A stretch of 64,000 nt of DNA from JAHFUS01 sp035689115 (GCA_035689115.1 DASSMA010000049.1:1-64000); one strand, 5' to 3'; positions 8,786 through 18,222 are shown, counted from the stretch's first letter. The notes: generated by a model from the letters alone, not told the origin. Program-made: numbers and translations.

Positions 8786-8934
8786 CGCCCCCACGGTCGC
8801 GCCGGCGGCGGTCGAGGGCCGGGATTTCGGCCCTCCGGCCACCGCCCACCCGCACGGCGGGTTTGCTCGGGACGTTCAGCCCTTGCCGCCCGACCGCAGG
8901 AGCGCATCGTGGGCATCGAGGAAGGAGGCGTCCC

Positions 8935-9300
8935 ATGGTGGTGGCGGAGCGAGCCGGCGGGAAAGGCGGTCAGGCCGGCACGTGGCTGGCCAGGGCATGG
9001 GCGGCGGTGGCGCTGGTGCCGGTCGGCTTCCTACTGGCCATGGGTGCCGGCGAGGCGACGGTGTCCGTCCTCGGCGGTTCCGTAGGCGGGGACAACGCGT
9101 GGTGGGTGACGGCGGCGTCGGACCTGGTCGCGCTGGCGGTTTTCGCCGTTCCGTGCGCCGCCGCCGTGACGTTCGGATGGCGGGCCCGGCGCGGCGGCGC
9201 CCCGCACGCCGGGGTGCCCCTCGTGATCGGCGCCCTGGCGGGGCTGGCGGGCGTGGTGCTCACCGTCGTCACCGAGTTCGGCGACGCCCTCCGAGACTAG
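8935..9300 (+). CDS. Small membrane protein
   Basis: 121 residues from ATG 8935, preceded by GAAGGAGG at good spacing. Three hydrophobic helices are visible: about 20-38 (AWAAVALVPVGFLLAMGAG), 52-75 (WVTAASDLVALAVFAVPCAAAV) and 90-112 (VPLVIGALAGLAGVVLTVV). Charged termini and a short RRGG loop separate them. No family recognised. It stands alone on this strand and is followed after about 100 nt by an intrinsic terminator at 9403. Confidence 0.7.
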   Translation: MVVAERAGGKGGQAGTWLARAWAAVALVPVGFLLAMGAGEATVSVLGGSVGGDNAWWVTAASDLVALAVFAVPCAAAVTFGWRARRGGAPHAGVPLVIGALAGLAGVVLTVVTEFGDALRD

Positions 9301-9346
9301 GTCCGAGGCCGCGCCGGAGCTATGTCCGGACTGTCGGAACCGTCCC

Positions 9347-9375
9347 TTGCCAGTTGTCGGCGGATCCTGTACACT
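9347..9375 (+). promoter_or_regulatory. Consensus-like housekeeping promoter without a downstream gene
   Basis: TTGCCA at 9347-9352 and TACACT at 9370-9375 are separated by exactly 17 bp. The same two hexamers at the same spacing precede the B2 gene copy at 60748-60776. Transcription would begin near 9382 and meet the terminator at 9403-9440 almost at once. Confidence 0.6.
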
Positions 9376-9381
9376 TGCTCT

Positions 9382-9440
9382 ATCCCGCCCCCCGGGAAGC
9401 CAGAGCGCCCCGCCCACCCGGGCGGGGCCGCTCTTCTTTT
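9382..9440 (+). ncRNA. Candidate small RNA of about 60 nt
   Basis: The start is predicted 7 nt after the -10 box at 9370-9375; the end is the T-tract at 9434-9440. The transcript would be about 20 nt of C-rich leader (TATCCCGCCCCCCGGG) plus a strong GC hairpin. No start codon followed by an open frame lies inside it. The C-rich single-stranded leader could pair with purine-rich ribosome-binding sites, as C-rich loops do in some Gram-positive small RNAs; that role is inference. Confidence 0.4.
9403..9440 (+). terminator. Intrinsic terminator
   Basis: GAGCG-CCCCGCCC pairs with GGGCGGGG-CGCTC across a 3-4 nt loop (one bulged C), followed by TTCTTTT. It is the clearest factor-independent terminator in the window and lies between convergent genes (8935 plus strand, 9464 minus strand). 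Confidence 0.8.
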
Positions 9441-9463
9441 CGGCCCCGGTTCGGCGGCGTGTG

Positions 9464-9805
9464 TCACGGCGCCGGCTCGACCGTGATGACCTTGAGGATC
9501 CCCGAGATCTCCATGGCCCGGTGCACGTGGGGCGGCGGCTGCACCACGGTGAGGCGGGCGGTGGGGCCGGCGTGCTTGTGGGCCTTCACCAGGGCCCCGA
9601 GCCCCGACGAGTCGATGAAGGTGACGGCCCGCAGGTCGACCACGATCTTCGAGCGGCCCTCGGCCAGCAGCTCGTCGATACAGGCGAGCAGGCGGGGAGA
9701 GGTCGAGACGTCGAGGTCGCCGGCCGGGCTCACGGCCGCGCTGACGGGATCAGGCCGGACGGCCACGATCCCGAAGGTCTCCGGGGCCATCGATTCGTCG
9801 GCCAC
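9464..9805 (-). CDS. STAS-domain anti-anti-sigma factor (SpoIIAA/RsbV-like)
   Basis: 113 residues, one STAS domain. The hallmark FIDSSGLGALV at about 63-73 contains the Ser that an anti-sigma kinase phosphorylates; the unphosphorylated form sequesters the anti-sigma factor and frees the sigma factor. An AVSPAGDLDVSTSPRL strand-helix precedes it. The GTG start at 9805 follows GGAGGAG. No anti-sigma kinase gene is adjacent, so the partner must be elsewhere in the genome. Confidence 0.88.
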   Translation of the reverse strand: MADESMAPETFGIVAVRPDPVSAAVSPAGDLDVSTSPRLLACIDELLAEGRSKIVVDLRAVTFIDSSGLGALVKAHKHAGPTARLTVVQPPPHVHRAMEISGILKVITVEPAP

Positions 9806-9868
9806 ATCTCCTCCGGGTCCGCCGGCCGCCCCGCCGGCACGGGGCGAACCGATCCCAGGATAACCGGG

Positions 9869-10204
9869 TCAGACCTGCTCGTCGCGCCGAACCGCCGATT
9901 TCTCCAGCACGCGCAGCACGTCGTCGACCGTCGTGTCCGGATGGTCGTTGAACCGGGACACGCCCACCGCTCCGACCCGTTCCGGGTACTCGGTGGCGAT
10001 GATCTCGTTGACCAGGCGGATGTCTGCCGCCAGGCCGGGGTCCGTGGAACTGCGGGTGAGCGCCCCGTGGCGGCGGGGCTGGCAGCCGTGGGCCTCGTAG
10101 AGCGCGCCCTGGAGGCAGTGGCGGCCGGTGTCGTCGGTGAAGGCACCCTGGGTCCAGCCCCTGCGGGCCAGCACCTCGATCGCCTCGCGGATCCTGTTCG
10201 CCAT
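9869..10204 (-). CDS. DUF6197-like conserved hypothetical protein
   Basis: 111 residues from ATG 10204, preceded by a GGGGG tract. The pattern IREAIEVLARRGWTQGAF, then GRHCLQGALYEAHG, then FNDHPDTTVDDVLRVLEKSA is what I recall of the actinobacterial DUF6197 family, whose members are small cytosolic proteins of unknown function. No signal peptide or membrane segment. It stands 64 nt upstream of the STAS gene on the same strand and may be co-transcribed with it. An in-frame ATG at 10225 lacks a better ribosome site. Confidence 0.65.
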   Translation of the reverse strand: MANRIREAIEVLARRGWTQGAFTDDTGRHCLQGALYEAHGCQPRRHGALTRSSTDPGLAADIRLVNEIIATEYPERVGAVGVSRFNDHPDTTVDDVLRVLEKSAVRRDEQV

Positions 10205-10420
10205 GAATCCCCCTTGCACGGACATTCGGAGCGATGGCCGCGAACGAGCATACCTCCTTCGTGCCGTCCGGCGTATCCCGGCGGGCCTTGCCGGCGCTCA
10301 CCCCTTCTGACAGGGGCCGGTCGGCGGCAACGGCGGAACCGGCCCCTGTCCACCCCCGCCCGGGTACCCTGCCCCGACGTGCGGCCGGCCGCCGGGGCCG
10401 GCGAGGAGGCGGAGGCAGCG

Positions 10421-10699
10421 GTGCTTTCGGAGCGGTCGAGGCTCCAGTGGGACACCTACGTGGCGGCCAGGAAGGCGCAGGCCGCCCCGTGCGGCGACCG
10501 CGACGAGCTGCACCGGTTCATGATCGGTGTCCACCTCCGTGGCGAGCAGCTCACCGCTCCGGAGCTGGGCGACCTCCTCGATGCGGCCGGCGCCGACGCC
10601 GCCGAGCGCGACGCCGTGTCCACCTTCGTGGAGAACGGCATGGCGCTGCTCCAGTCCTACGACCGGCTGGTGGACGCCGACGAGGGGTCGGAGCCCTGA
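10421..10699 (+). CDS. Small hypothetical protein
   Basis: 92 residues from GTG 10421, 5-6 nt after GGAGG. It looks helical and charged (RSRLQWDTYVAARKAQ, then LTAPELGDLLDAAGADAAERDAV, then a final acidic DADEGSEP). It is soluble, with no signal peptide. No family recognised. The stop codon overlaps the proposed CTG start of the next gene, so the two are probably translated together. Confidence 0.6.
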   Translation: MLSERSRLQWDTYVAARKAQAAPCGDRDELHRFMIGVHLRGEQLTAPELGDLLDAAGADAAERDAVSTFVENGMALLQSYDRLVDADEGSEP

Positions 10700-11238
10700 C
10701 CACCGACCAGTCCGTCCCGCCGGCCGCCGACGACCCGGCCGTCGTCATCGCCCGCGACTGGGTCCGGGCGGTGATGGACGAGCGGGACCTGGCCCGGGCG
10801 TGGACCCTCACCGACCCGGAGTTCCGCAAAGTGCTGGCCCAGTACTGGGTCATGTCGGCCCCGCCGGAGGACGTGGGCCCGCCCGAGCACTGGGAGGCGG
10901 TGGCCGACGGCCTGGCTGCCAGCCCGTCGAAGCACCGGCTCTGGGAGCGCTTCGCCACCGAGCGCCTGCGGCGGTGGCGGGAGTTCTGGACGGGGTTCAG
11001 CGCCGTCACGTGGGGCGTGCGGAGCCGCAGCGACCCGCGCCCGGACGTGGCGGTGGTCACCTTCGTGGAGCCGCGGGGCAAGCTCATGAGCCTGCGCCCG
11101 GGTCCACCGCTCGAGTTCCGCCACATCGCCGTGCGCCGCATGCGCGACGGCGCGTGGCTGGTCACCGGCGTCGACGGCGCCAATCTGTTCAGCCCCGGCT
11201 GGCCACCCGGCCAACGGCCGCCGTACCGCCGGCCGTAG
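10696..11238 (+). CDS. Conserved hypothetical protein, possibly NTF2-like, with apparent CTG start
   Basis: About 180 residues. The domain DPAVVIARDWVRAVMDERDLARAWTLTDPEF resembles the first helices of NTF2/SnoaL-like folds, followed by beta-rich sequence ending GAWLVTGVDGANLFSPGW. No ATG, GTG or TTG lies in frame at the right place: the frame begins to look coding at a CTG (10696-10698) that overlaps the upstream TGA as CTGA. The alternative is the internal GTG/ATG pair near 10771-10774, which would cut off the first helix. The start is therefore uncertain. The function is unknown. Confidence 0.6.
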   Translation: MTTDQSVPPAADDPAVVIARDWVRAVMDERDLARAWTLTDPEFRKVLAQYWVMSAPPEDVGPPEHWEAVADGLAASPSKHRLWERFATERLRRWREFWTGFSAVTWGVRSRSDPRPDVAVVTFVEPRGKLMSLRPGPPLEFRHIAVRRMRDGAWLVTGVDGANLFSPGWPPGQRPPYRRP

Positions 11239-11241
11239 GAT
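11236..11241 (+). promoter_or_regulatory. -10 box (TAGGAT) of a leaderless transcript
   Basis: Seven nucleotides separate TAGGAT from the ATG at 11249, so transcription should begin at or next to the start codon. No ribosome site is present. Confidence 0.5.
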
Positions 11242-11248
11242 CCCGGCG

Positions 11249-11692
11249 ATGGACATGGACGGCACCGCCCAGCTGGACGCCCCGCCCGCCACCGTCTTCG
11301 CCGAGGTGGCCGACCTGGGCACGTATCCCGGATGGCTCGGCATCGTGTTCGGAGCGGAGCCGTCGCCGCCGCACCCCGACGACCCGGGGCCGGCGTGGGT
11401 CGTGGAGCTGGGCGCCAAGATCGGGCCGCTGCCGCTCACCAAGAAGGTCCGCATGGTGCGCACCGAGCACAGCCCGCCCGAGCGGGTCCGCTTCGAGCGG
11501 ATGGACCACGGCGAGGAGCACTCGGCATGGGTGCTGGTGGCCGAGGTCGACCCCCGGAAGGGCGGCTCGGAGCTCACCATCCGCCTCCACTACGGCGGGG
11601 CGTCGAAGCTGCCGGGCGTCGACGGCATCCTGCGCGGCGAGTTCGAGAAGGCGGGCCCCCGCCTCCAGTCCCGCCTGGCCGCGCGGACCTAA
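11249..11692 (+). CDS. SRPBCC/polyketide cyclase-like lipid-binding protein
   Basis: 147 residues with the START-like helix-grip layout: an N-terminal strand (GTAQLDAPPATVFAEVADLGTYPGWLG) in which the VFAEVADLxxYPxW signature is clear, alternating strands through VVELGAKIGPLPLTKKVRMV, and a C-terminal long helix. This fold makes a hydrophobic cavity for small ligands; no catalytic residues can be assigned. It starts from a leaderless-type promoter and is followed 5 nt later by the aldehyde dehydrogenase, so the two form an operon. Confidence 0.8.
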   Translation: MDMDGTAQLDAPPATVFAEVADLGTYPGWLGIVFGAEPSPPHPDDPGPAWVVELGAKIGPLPLTKKVRMVRTEHSPPERVRFERMDHGEEHSAWVLVAEVDPRKGGSELTIRLHYGGASKLPGVDGILRGEFEKAGPRLQSRLAART

Positions 11693-11697
11693 CTCGG

Positions 11698-13122
11698 GTG
11701 GGCGAGGTGCGGCGGTGGGACCGCGTCTACGTCGGCGGCCGCTGGGTGGAGTCCGGCGGCGGCACGATCGACGTGGTCAACCCGTTCACCGAGGAGGTGT
11801 GCGCCCGGGTGGCCGCCGCCGGGCCGGCCGAGGTCGACCGGGCCGTCGAGGCGGCCAACGCCGCCTTCCGGTCGTGGGCGGCCACGCCCGTGGAGGACCG
11901 GGCCGCCCTGCTGGCGGGGGTGTCGGCGGCCCTCGGCGCCCGGATGGCCGAACTCGGGGCGATGATCACCGAGGAGCTGGGCATGCCGGTCAACGTGGCC
12001 ACCATGCTCCAGGTCGGCCTGCCGGCGCTCACCTTCGCCACCAAGGCCGACGTGCTGCGCTCCTTCTCCTTCGACGAGCGGATCGGCAACTCGCTGGTGG
12101 TGCGAGAGCCCGTGGGCGTGGTGGGCGCCATCACGCCGTGGAACTACCCGCTGCACCTCATCGCGTCGAAGGTGGCGCCGGCGCTGGCCGCCGGCTGCAC
12201 GATCGTGCTCAAGCCCAGCGAGCTGGCCCCGTCGGTGGCCTTCGTGCTGGCCGAGATCCTGCACGACGCCGGCCTGCCGCCCGGCGTGTTCAACCTGGTC
12301 AGCGGGGACGGGCCGGTGGTCGGCGAGGCGTTGGTGGCCTCGCCGGGCGTCGACATGGTGTCGTTCACCGGCTCGACGGCGGTGGGGAGGCAGGTGGCGG
12401 CCGCCGCCGCCGGCACGGTGAAGCGGGTCTCCCTCGAGCTGGGCGGCAAGTCACCGAGCATCGTCCTCGACGACGCCGACCTGGTCGCCGCCGTGCGGGG
12501 CACGGTCACGTCGGCCTTCCTCAATTCCGGCCAGACGTGCTCGGCCCTCACCAGGCTGCTGGTCCCCCGACGGCGGCTGGCCGAGGCCGAGGAGCTGGCG
12601 GCGTCGATGGCGGCCGAGTACGTGCCGGGCGACCCGTTCGACCCCGGCACCCGCCTCGGGCCGCTCGTGTCGGAGGCCCAGCGCGACCGGGTGCGCTCGT
12701 ACATCGCCTCGGCGCTCGACGACGGCGCCCGGCTGGTGGCCGGCGGGGCAGAGGCGCCCGACGGCCTCGACCGGGGCTGGTTCGTGCGGGCCACCGTGCT
12801 CTCCGACGTCCGGCCGGGCACCAAGGTGGAGCAGGAGGAGGTCTTCGGCCCGGTGCTCGCCGTGGTGCCCTACGACGGCGAGGACGAGGCGGTGGCCATC
12901 GCCGACGGCACCGTCTACGGGCTGCACGCCGCCGTGTGGTCGGCCGACCCAGACCGGGCGATGGCCGTCGCCCGCCGCCTGCGCAGCGGCATGGTGGAGG
13001 TGAACGGGGGCGTGTTCAACCCGCTCGCCCCGTGGGGCGGCTACAAGCAGTCGGGGCACGGGCGGGAGCTGGGGCGCTACGGCCTGGAGGAGTTCCTGGA
13101 GGTGAAGTCCGTCCAGCTGTAG
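11698..13122 (+). CDS. NAD(P)-dependent aldehyde dehydrogenase
   Basis: 474 residues, usual family length. Motifs in order: VVGAITPWNYPLHL (substrate/cofactor pocket Asn), KPSELAP, SFTGSTAVGRQV (nucleotide loop), LELGGKSPSIV with the general-base Glu, FLNSGQTCSA with the nucleophilic Cys, and EEVFGPVLAV. It oxidises an aldehyde to a carboxylate with NAD or NADP; the substrate cannot be read from sequence. The GTG at 11698 is taken; a second GTG at 11707 is possible. Adjacent to the SRPBCC gene. Confidence 0.9.
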   Translation: MGEVRRWDRVYVGGRWVESGGGTIDVVNPFTEEVCARVAAAGPAEVDRAVEAANAAFRSWAATPVEDRAALLAGVSAALGARMAELGAMITEELGMPVNVATMLQVGLPALTFATKADVLRSFSFDERIGNSLVVREPVGVVGAITPWNYPLHLIASKVAPALAAGCTIVLKPSELAPSVAFVLAEILHDAGLPPGVFNLVSGDGPVVGEALVASPGVDMVSFTGSTAVGRQVAAAAAGTVKRVSLELGGKSPSIVLDDADLVAAVRGTVTSAFLNSGQTCSALTRLLVPRRRLAEAEELAASMAAEYVPGDPFDPGTRLGPLVSEAQRDRVRSYIASALDDGARLVAGGAEAPDGLDRGWFVRATVLSDVRPGTKVEQEEVFGPVLAVVPYDGEDEAVAIADGTVYGLHAAVWSADPDRAMAVARRLRSGMVEVNGGVFNPLAPWGGYKQSGHGRELGRYGLEEFLEVKSVQL

Positions 13123-13166
13123 CCCCAGGTGCGGCGCGCGTCACACTCGCCTAGGTTGTCGGGCGC

Positions 13167-14183
13167 ATGCGCCGACTGGTGGGGGTCGTAGTGCTGTCCC
13201 TGTTCGCCGCGCTGCCATCGGCGGCGGGGGCGGCTTCGGCGACGGGCAAGCCACCGTCGAAGGGCCAGCTCGACGCCGCCCAGAAGAAGGCCAACGCCGC
13301 GGCCGCCCGGCTGGCCAAGGCCCAGAGCCAGCTGGCCAAGGCCCAGCAGGAGGTCAGCCGCCTGGAGAGCCGGGCCTCGTCGGCGAAGCGGGCCGTCGAC
13401 GACCTGGGCGAGCAGGTGCGCCAGCTGGCCGTCCAGCAGTACGTGGAGGGCAACGTGGCCGCCACCTGGGTCGGCGGCGATCCGGGGCAGGCGGCCCGTG
13501 GCCGGGCCATGCTCCGCTTCGTCACCCTCGGCCGCACCGACGCCCGTGACAGCTACGAGGTGGCGCGAGCCGACTTCGAGACCAGCCAGACCGCCCTCCA
13601 GGCCCAGCTGGCGAAGCAGCGGGCGGTCGTGGCCGACCTGAAGAAGGTGGAGGCCTCGGCGTCGGCCCAGCTCGACCAGCTGGCCGCCGCCCAGAAGGCG
13701 TACGAGGCCAAGCTGGCGGCGGACAGGAAGGCGGCGGCCGCCAAGCGGGGTGTCCTCAACGTGTCCCTGTCCATCCCGGTGATCGGAGGGGGTGGCTGGC
13801 TCTGCCCGGTGCAGGGCCCGCACGCCTTCTCGAACGACTTCGGCGACCCCCGGGGCGGCGGCACCCGGACGCACCAGGGCAACGACATCCTGGCCCCGCG
13901 GAACACGCCGGTGGTGGCCAGCGTGGGGGGCGCCTTCAAGCCCCACAGCTCGGGCCTGGGCGGGATCTCGTACTACCTGGACGGCGACGACGGGAACACC
14001 TACTACGGCGCCCACCTCGACCACTACAGCGGTGCCTCCGGGCACGTGGCGGCCGGCACGGTGATCGGCTACGTCGGCAACTCGGGCGACGCCTCGGGCG
14101 GGCCGACCCACCTCCACTTCGAGGTCCACCCCGGCGGCGGCCGGGCCGTGAACCCGTTCTCGATCCTCTCGAAGTTCTGTTGA
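13167..14183 (+). CDS. Secreted coiled-coil M23 (LytM) peptidase/murein hydrolase activator
   Basis: 338 residues. Signal peptide about 1-24. Residues about 30-100 and 150-195 are strongly coiled-coil (Ala/Lys/Gln heptads), the layout of EnvC/RipC-type proteins. The C-terminal LytM domain has RTHQGNDILAP with His and Asp zinc ligands and THLHFEVHPGG with the HxH motif, so it may be an active endopeptidase on peptide cross-bridges. A TAGGTT box lies 9 nt before the ATG. Its TGA overlaps the TTG of the NuoF-like gene. Confidence 0.88.
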   Translation: MRRLVGVVVLSLFAALPSAAGAASATGKPPSKGQLDAAQKKANAAAARLAKAQSQLAKAQQEVSRLESRASSAKRAVDDLGEQVRQLAVQQYVEGNVAATWVGGDPGQAARGRAMLRFVTLGRTDARDSYEVARADFETSQTALQAQLAKQRAVVADLKKVEASASAQLDQLAAAQKAYEAKLAADRKAAAAKRGVLNVSLSIPVIGGGGWLCPVQGPHAFSNDFGDPRGGGTRTHQGNDILAPRNTPVVASVGGAFKPHSSGLGGISYYLDGDDGNTYYGAHLDHYSGASGHVAAGTVIGYVGNSGDASGGPTHLHFEVHPGGGRAVNPFSILSKFC

Positions 14184-15559
14184 CCCTCCTCCCGTTCCTC
14201 ACCGCGTCCGAGTTCCGGACGGCGGGCGAGTACCTGGCGTCCGGCGGGGGCGAGGGCCTGGCCCGAGCCCGCCGCATCGGGCCGGAGCAGACGGCCAAGG
14301 AGGTCAGCCTGGCCCGGCTCCGGGGCCGGGGCGGAGCCGGCTTCCCCACCGGTACCAAGTGGAGCTCGGTGCGGCAGGCGCCGGGGTCGCGCCGCTACGC
14401 GGTGTGCAACGCCGCCGAGGGCGAGCCGGCCACGTTCAAGGACCGGGCCCTGCTGCGGGCCAACCCGTACCAGGCGGTCGAGGGGCTGGCCATCGCCGCC
14501 CTGGCGGTGGGGGCGACCGAGGCGTACATCGCCACCAAGGCGTCGTTCGTCCGGGAGCGGGACCGGCTGATCGGCGCCCTCGAGGAGATGGGCGGCCTCC
14601 TCGAGGGCCTCACCGTGTCGGTGGTGGCCGGTCCCGAGGAGTACCTGTTCGGGGAGGAGAAGGCCCTGCTCGAGGTCATCGAGGGCCACGACCCCCTGCC
14701 CCGGGTGCTCCCGCCGTTCCAGCACGGGCTCTTCGCCACCGGCCCGCAGCTCGGGTGGGAGACCCACCCGCCGGCGTCGTCCCCGGGTGCCGCCCCCGAG
14801 CCCAACCCCACGCTGGTGAACAACCTGGAGACCCTCTCGAACGTCCCCCACATCCTCGCCAGGGGTGCCGAGTGGTTCCGGCGGATGGGCACGGAGCACT
14901 CGCCGGGGACGCTGGTGTGCACGGTGGTGGGCGACGTGGCGGCGCCGGGCGTGTACGAGATGGAGATGGGCTCGCCGCTGGCCGAGCTGCTGGAGGTCGC
15001 CGGCGGCCCGCTCCCCGGCCGGCGGTTCAAGGCCGCCTTCTCCGGCGTGGGCAACCCGGTGCTCCCCGCCCGCCTCTTCGACACGCCCCTCACCTACGAG
15101 GACATGCGGGCGGCCGGCTCCGGGCTGGGCGCCGCCGGCTTCGCCGTCTACGACGACACGGCCTGCATGGTGGACCTGGTCGCCGTGCTGTCGCGCTTCC
15201 TCGCCGTCGAGTCCTGCGGCCAGTGCCCGCCCTGCAAGCGCGGCTCGGCCGACATCACCGCCGCCCTGGGGCGCCTGCGGGGACCGGAGGCGTCGCAGGG
15301 CGACGTCGACCTGGTCGGCGCCCGCCTGCGCACCGTCACCGACTCGAACCGCTGCTACCTCGGCACCGAGGAGCAGGTGCTGGTGTCGAGCGTGCTGGCC
15401 GCCTTCCCGGAGGACTTCGCCGCCCACCTGGAGGGCACCTGCGCGCTGCCGGCGCGGGAGCACCTGGTGCCCAAGGTGGTGGACCTGGGCGACGGGAAGG
15501 TCGTCTACGACCGCCGCCAGGCCGCCAAGCAGCCCGATTGGACCTACGCCGGCGAGTAG
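14180..15559 (+). CDS. Orphan NuoF-like flavoprotein (NADH-binding 51 kDa subunit family)
   Basis: 459 residues. Domains: FMN/NADH fold with RGRGGAGFPTGTKW (about 48-61) and NAAEGEPATFKDR; SLBB region around 240-300; C-terminal iron-sulfur domain with SCGQCPPCKRG and a later NRCYLG Cys, giving four ligands for one 4Fe-4S cluster. The NADH-site block usually reads NADEGEPGTFKDR, so the Asp to Ala change is notable. No other nuo genes are nearby, so it is not a Complex I operon member. It likely passes electrons between NAD(P)H and a ferredoxin-type partner. TTG start overlaps the upstream stop (TTGA). Confidence 0.8.
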   Translation: MTLLPFLTASEFRTAGEYLASGGGEGLARARRIGPEQTAKEVSLARLRGRGGAGFPTGTKWSSVRQAPGSRRYAVCNAAEGEPATFKDRALLRANPYQAVEGLAIAALAVGATEAYIATKASFVRERDRLIGALEEMGGLLEGLTVSVVAGPEEYLFGEEKALLEVIEGHDPLPRVLPPFQHGLFATGPQLGWETHPPASSPGAAPEPNPTLVNNLETLSNVPHILARGAEWFRRMGTEHSPGTLVCTVVGDVAAPGVYEMEMGSPLAELLEVAGGPLPGRRFKAAFSGVGNPVLPARLFDTPLTYEDMRAAGSGLGAAGFAVYDDTACMVDLVAVLSRFLAVESCGQCPPCKRGSADITAALGRLRGPEASQGDVDLVGARLRTVTDSNRCYLGTEEQVLVSSVLAAFPEDFAAHLEGTCALPAREHLVPKVVDLGDGKVVYDRRQAAKQPDWTYAGE

Positions 15560-15577
15560 GCCTTCCGGGGCGGGCAG

Positions 15578-15583
15578 TACCGT
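15578..15583 (+). promoter_or_regulatory. -10 box (TACCGT) of a leaderless transcript
   Basis: Seven nucleotides before the ATG at 15591 of the F420 reductase gene. No ribosome site is visible. Confidence 0.45.
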
Positions 15584-15590
15584 GGCGGTC

Positions 15591-16250
15591 ATGGAAGTAG
15601 GCATCCTCGGAGGGACCGGGCCGGCGGGCAAAGGGCTGGCCCTGCGCCTGGCCGCCGCCGGGCTGGACGTCAGGATCGGGTCGCGGTCGAAGGACCGGGC
15701 GGCGGAGATCTGCGGCGAGCTGCTGGGCAAGTGGCCCGACCGGGAGCTGGCCCTGTCGCCGGCCGACAACGCCCTGGCCGCCGAGGCCGACGTCGTGGTC
15801 ATCGCCACCCCGTGGGAGGCGGCGGCGGCCACCGCCGCGTCGCTCGCCCCCGAGCTGGAGGGCAAGGTCGTGATCTCCATGGCCAATGCCCTCACCCACA
15901 TGGGCAAGGAGTTCGAGCCGCTGGTGCCGCCCCGGGGCTCGGTGGCGTCCCACGTCCAGAGCGTGGTGCCGGGGTCGCAGGTGGCGGCCGCCTTCCACCA
16001 CCTCCCGGCCAAGGCGCTGGCCAACCTCGGCAAGGAGGTCGAGAGCGACGTGCTGATCGCCTCCGACCACAAGGCGGCCTACGAGGCCACCGCCGCCCTG
16101 GTCCGGCTCATCCCCGGCCTGCGCCCGCTCAACGCCGGATCGCTGGCCAACGCCGCGCCGATCGAGTCGTTCACCGCCGTGCTGCTCCAGCTCAACGTGC
16201 GCTACAAGACCAGGGCGGCCTTGCGGCTGACCGGCATCACACTGGAATGA
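15591..16250 (+). CDS. npdG: F420H2:NADP oxidoreductase (NpdG family)
   Basis: 219 residues. A Rossmann N-terminus, GILGGTGPAGKGLALRLAAAG, binds NADP, with RIGSRS following the second strand to select the 2'-phosphate. The middle has ADVVVIATPWEAA and VVISMANALTH, and the C-terminus AAPIESFTAVLLQLNVRYK matches the F420-dependent NADP oxidoreductase family. It transfers hydride between NADPH and coenzyme F420 in the cytosol, so the organism should make F420. An upstream GTG overlaps the proposed -10 box and is not used as the start. Confidence 0.88.
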   Translation: MEVGILGGTGPAGKGLALRLAAAGLDVRIGSRSKDRAAEICGELLGKWPDRELALSPADNALAAEADVVVIATPWEAAAATAASLAPELEGKVVISMANALTHMGKEFEPLVPPRGSVASHVQSVVPGSQVAAAFHHLPAKALANLGKEVESDVLIASDHKAAYEATAALVRLIPGLRPLNAGSLANAAPIESFTAVLLQLNVRYKTRAALRLTGITLE

Positions 16251-16428
16251 GTTTCGCCTCGCAACCGGAGGCTGCTCGGCGAGCCACCTGCGCTCCGGGC
16301 GGCCGGCAGAGCCGGCCACCCTCCGCCCGTCACTCTTGGCCGGCATCCGGTAGGGCCGCCTGCGGCGGCACGAGCGGCCGCCGGCGATCGTCCGGTCCTT
16401 CGGTGGGGCAGTCGACGACGGTGCTCGA
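16251..16428 (+). other. Intergenic stretch with a GC hairpin
   Basis: 178 nt without a supported gene. GGCCGGC-AGA-GCCGGCC at 16301-16317 forms a strong hairpin inside CCGGGC/GCCCG flanks but lacks a T-tract. It may end the npdG transcript. No clear promoter for the next gene was found. Confidence 0.5.
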
Positions 16429-17539
<1,111 letters not shown>

Positions 17540-17550
<11 letters not shown>

Positions 17551-18214
17551 CGGTGAAGGTGCCCACCATGCCCTTGTGCTCGTGGTCGTCGACGCCGCAC
17601 ACCACGCGGTAGGTGCCCGGCTCGTCGAAGGTGAGGGTGACCTTGCCGGTCCTGCCCGGGTTGGTGGGCCCGACCTCGCCCAGGGACTTGTCGCCCGAGG
17701 GCGGGAAGACCTCCAGCTCGTGCTGGTCGTTCCCGCGGTTCACGAGCTCGAACTCGACCGTCTCGCCCTTGGCGATGGCGACCTTCTCGAGCCCGGTGAA
17801 GGCGTAGTCCCGGGCGACGATCTGGAACTCCTTGTCGGCCGGCTTGGCGGCGGCCCCGCCGGCGCCGGTGACCTTGATGGCCTGGCGGATGCCGTTGCCC
17901 GTCTGGCCCGGCTTGCAGGCGACCTCGTAGGTGCCGGCGGCCAGGTCGGCGGAGAAGGTGGCCTTGGTGCCGGGGCCGATGTTCTCCCGCTCGGTGACGA
18001 CCCGGTCCTCGGGGCCGTAGACGTACACCTCGGTGACCTTCTTGCCGCCGTTGGTGACGGCGAAGGTGGTCTTCCCGGCGGCCAGGTCGGTCTTGGCCAC
18101 CACGCAGGTGGTGTCGGTGGCGGTGATGGCGACGGCGTCGCCGCCGGTCGACTGGCAGGCGGCCAGCAGGGCGAGCAAGGCCAGCGCGGGCGCGGCGGCA
18201 GAGCGCTTGGGCAT
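17540..18214 (-). CDS. EfeO-like lipoprotein with two cupredoxin domains
   Basis: 224 residues. The lipobox LLALLAAC near 20 predicts a membrane lipoprotein. Residues about 30-115 match the EfeO N-terminal cupredoxin (DTTCVVAKTDLAAGKTTF, then TERENIGPGTKATF, then AGTYEVACKPGQTG). Residues about 125-224 form a second, plastocyanin-like domain with a possible type 1 copper site: His in NDQHELEVF and Cys/His/Met in VVCGVDDHEHKGM. The M75 peptidase domain of full EfeO is absent. It lies 8 nt after efeU, so it is probably the extracytoplasmic partner of that permease, perhaps oxidising Fe(II) or relaying electrons. Confidence 0.8.
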
Positions 18215-18222
18215 GGGAGACC

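Noticed and set aside
9382..9440. tRNA or riboswitch at the orphan promoter
   Set aside because: No cloverleaf or known aptamer pattern fits; only one simple GC hairpin is present.
10205..10260. AAGGAGGT-ATG on the minus strand upstream of the DUF6197-like gene
   Set aside because: The spacing to that ATG is almost zero and its frame is a low-complexity shadow. It does not match the conserved frame starting at 10204.
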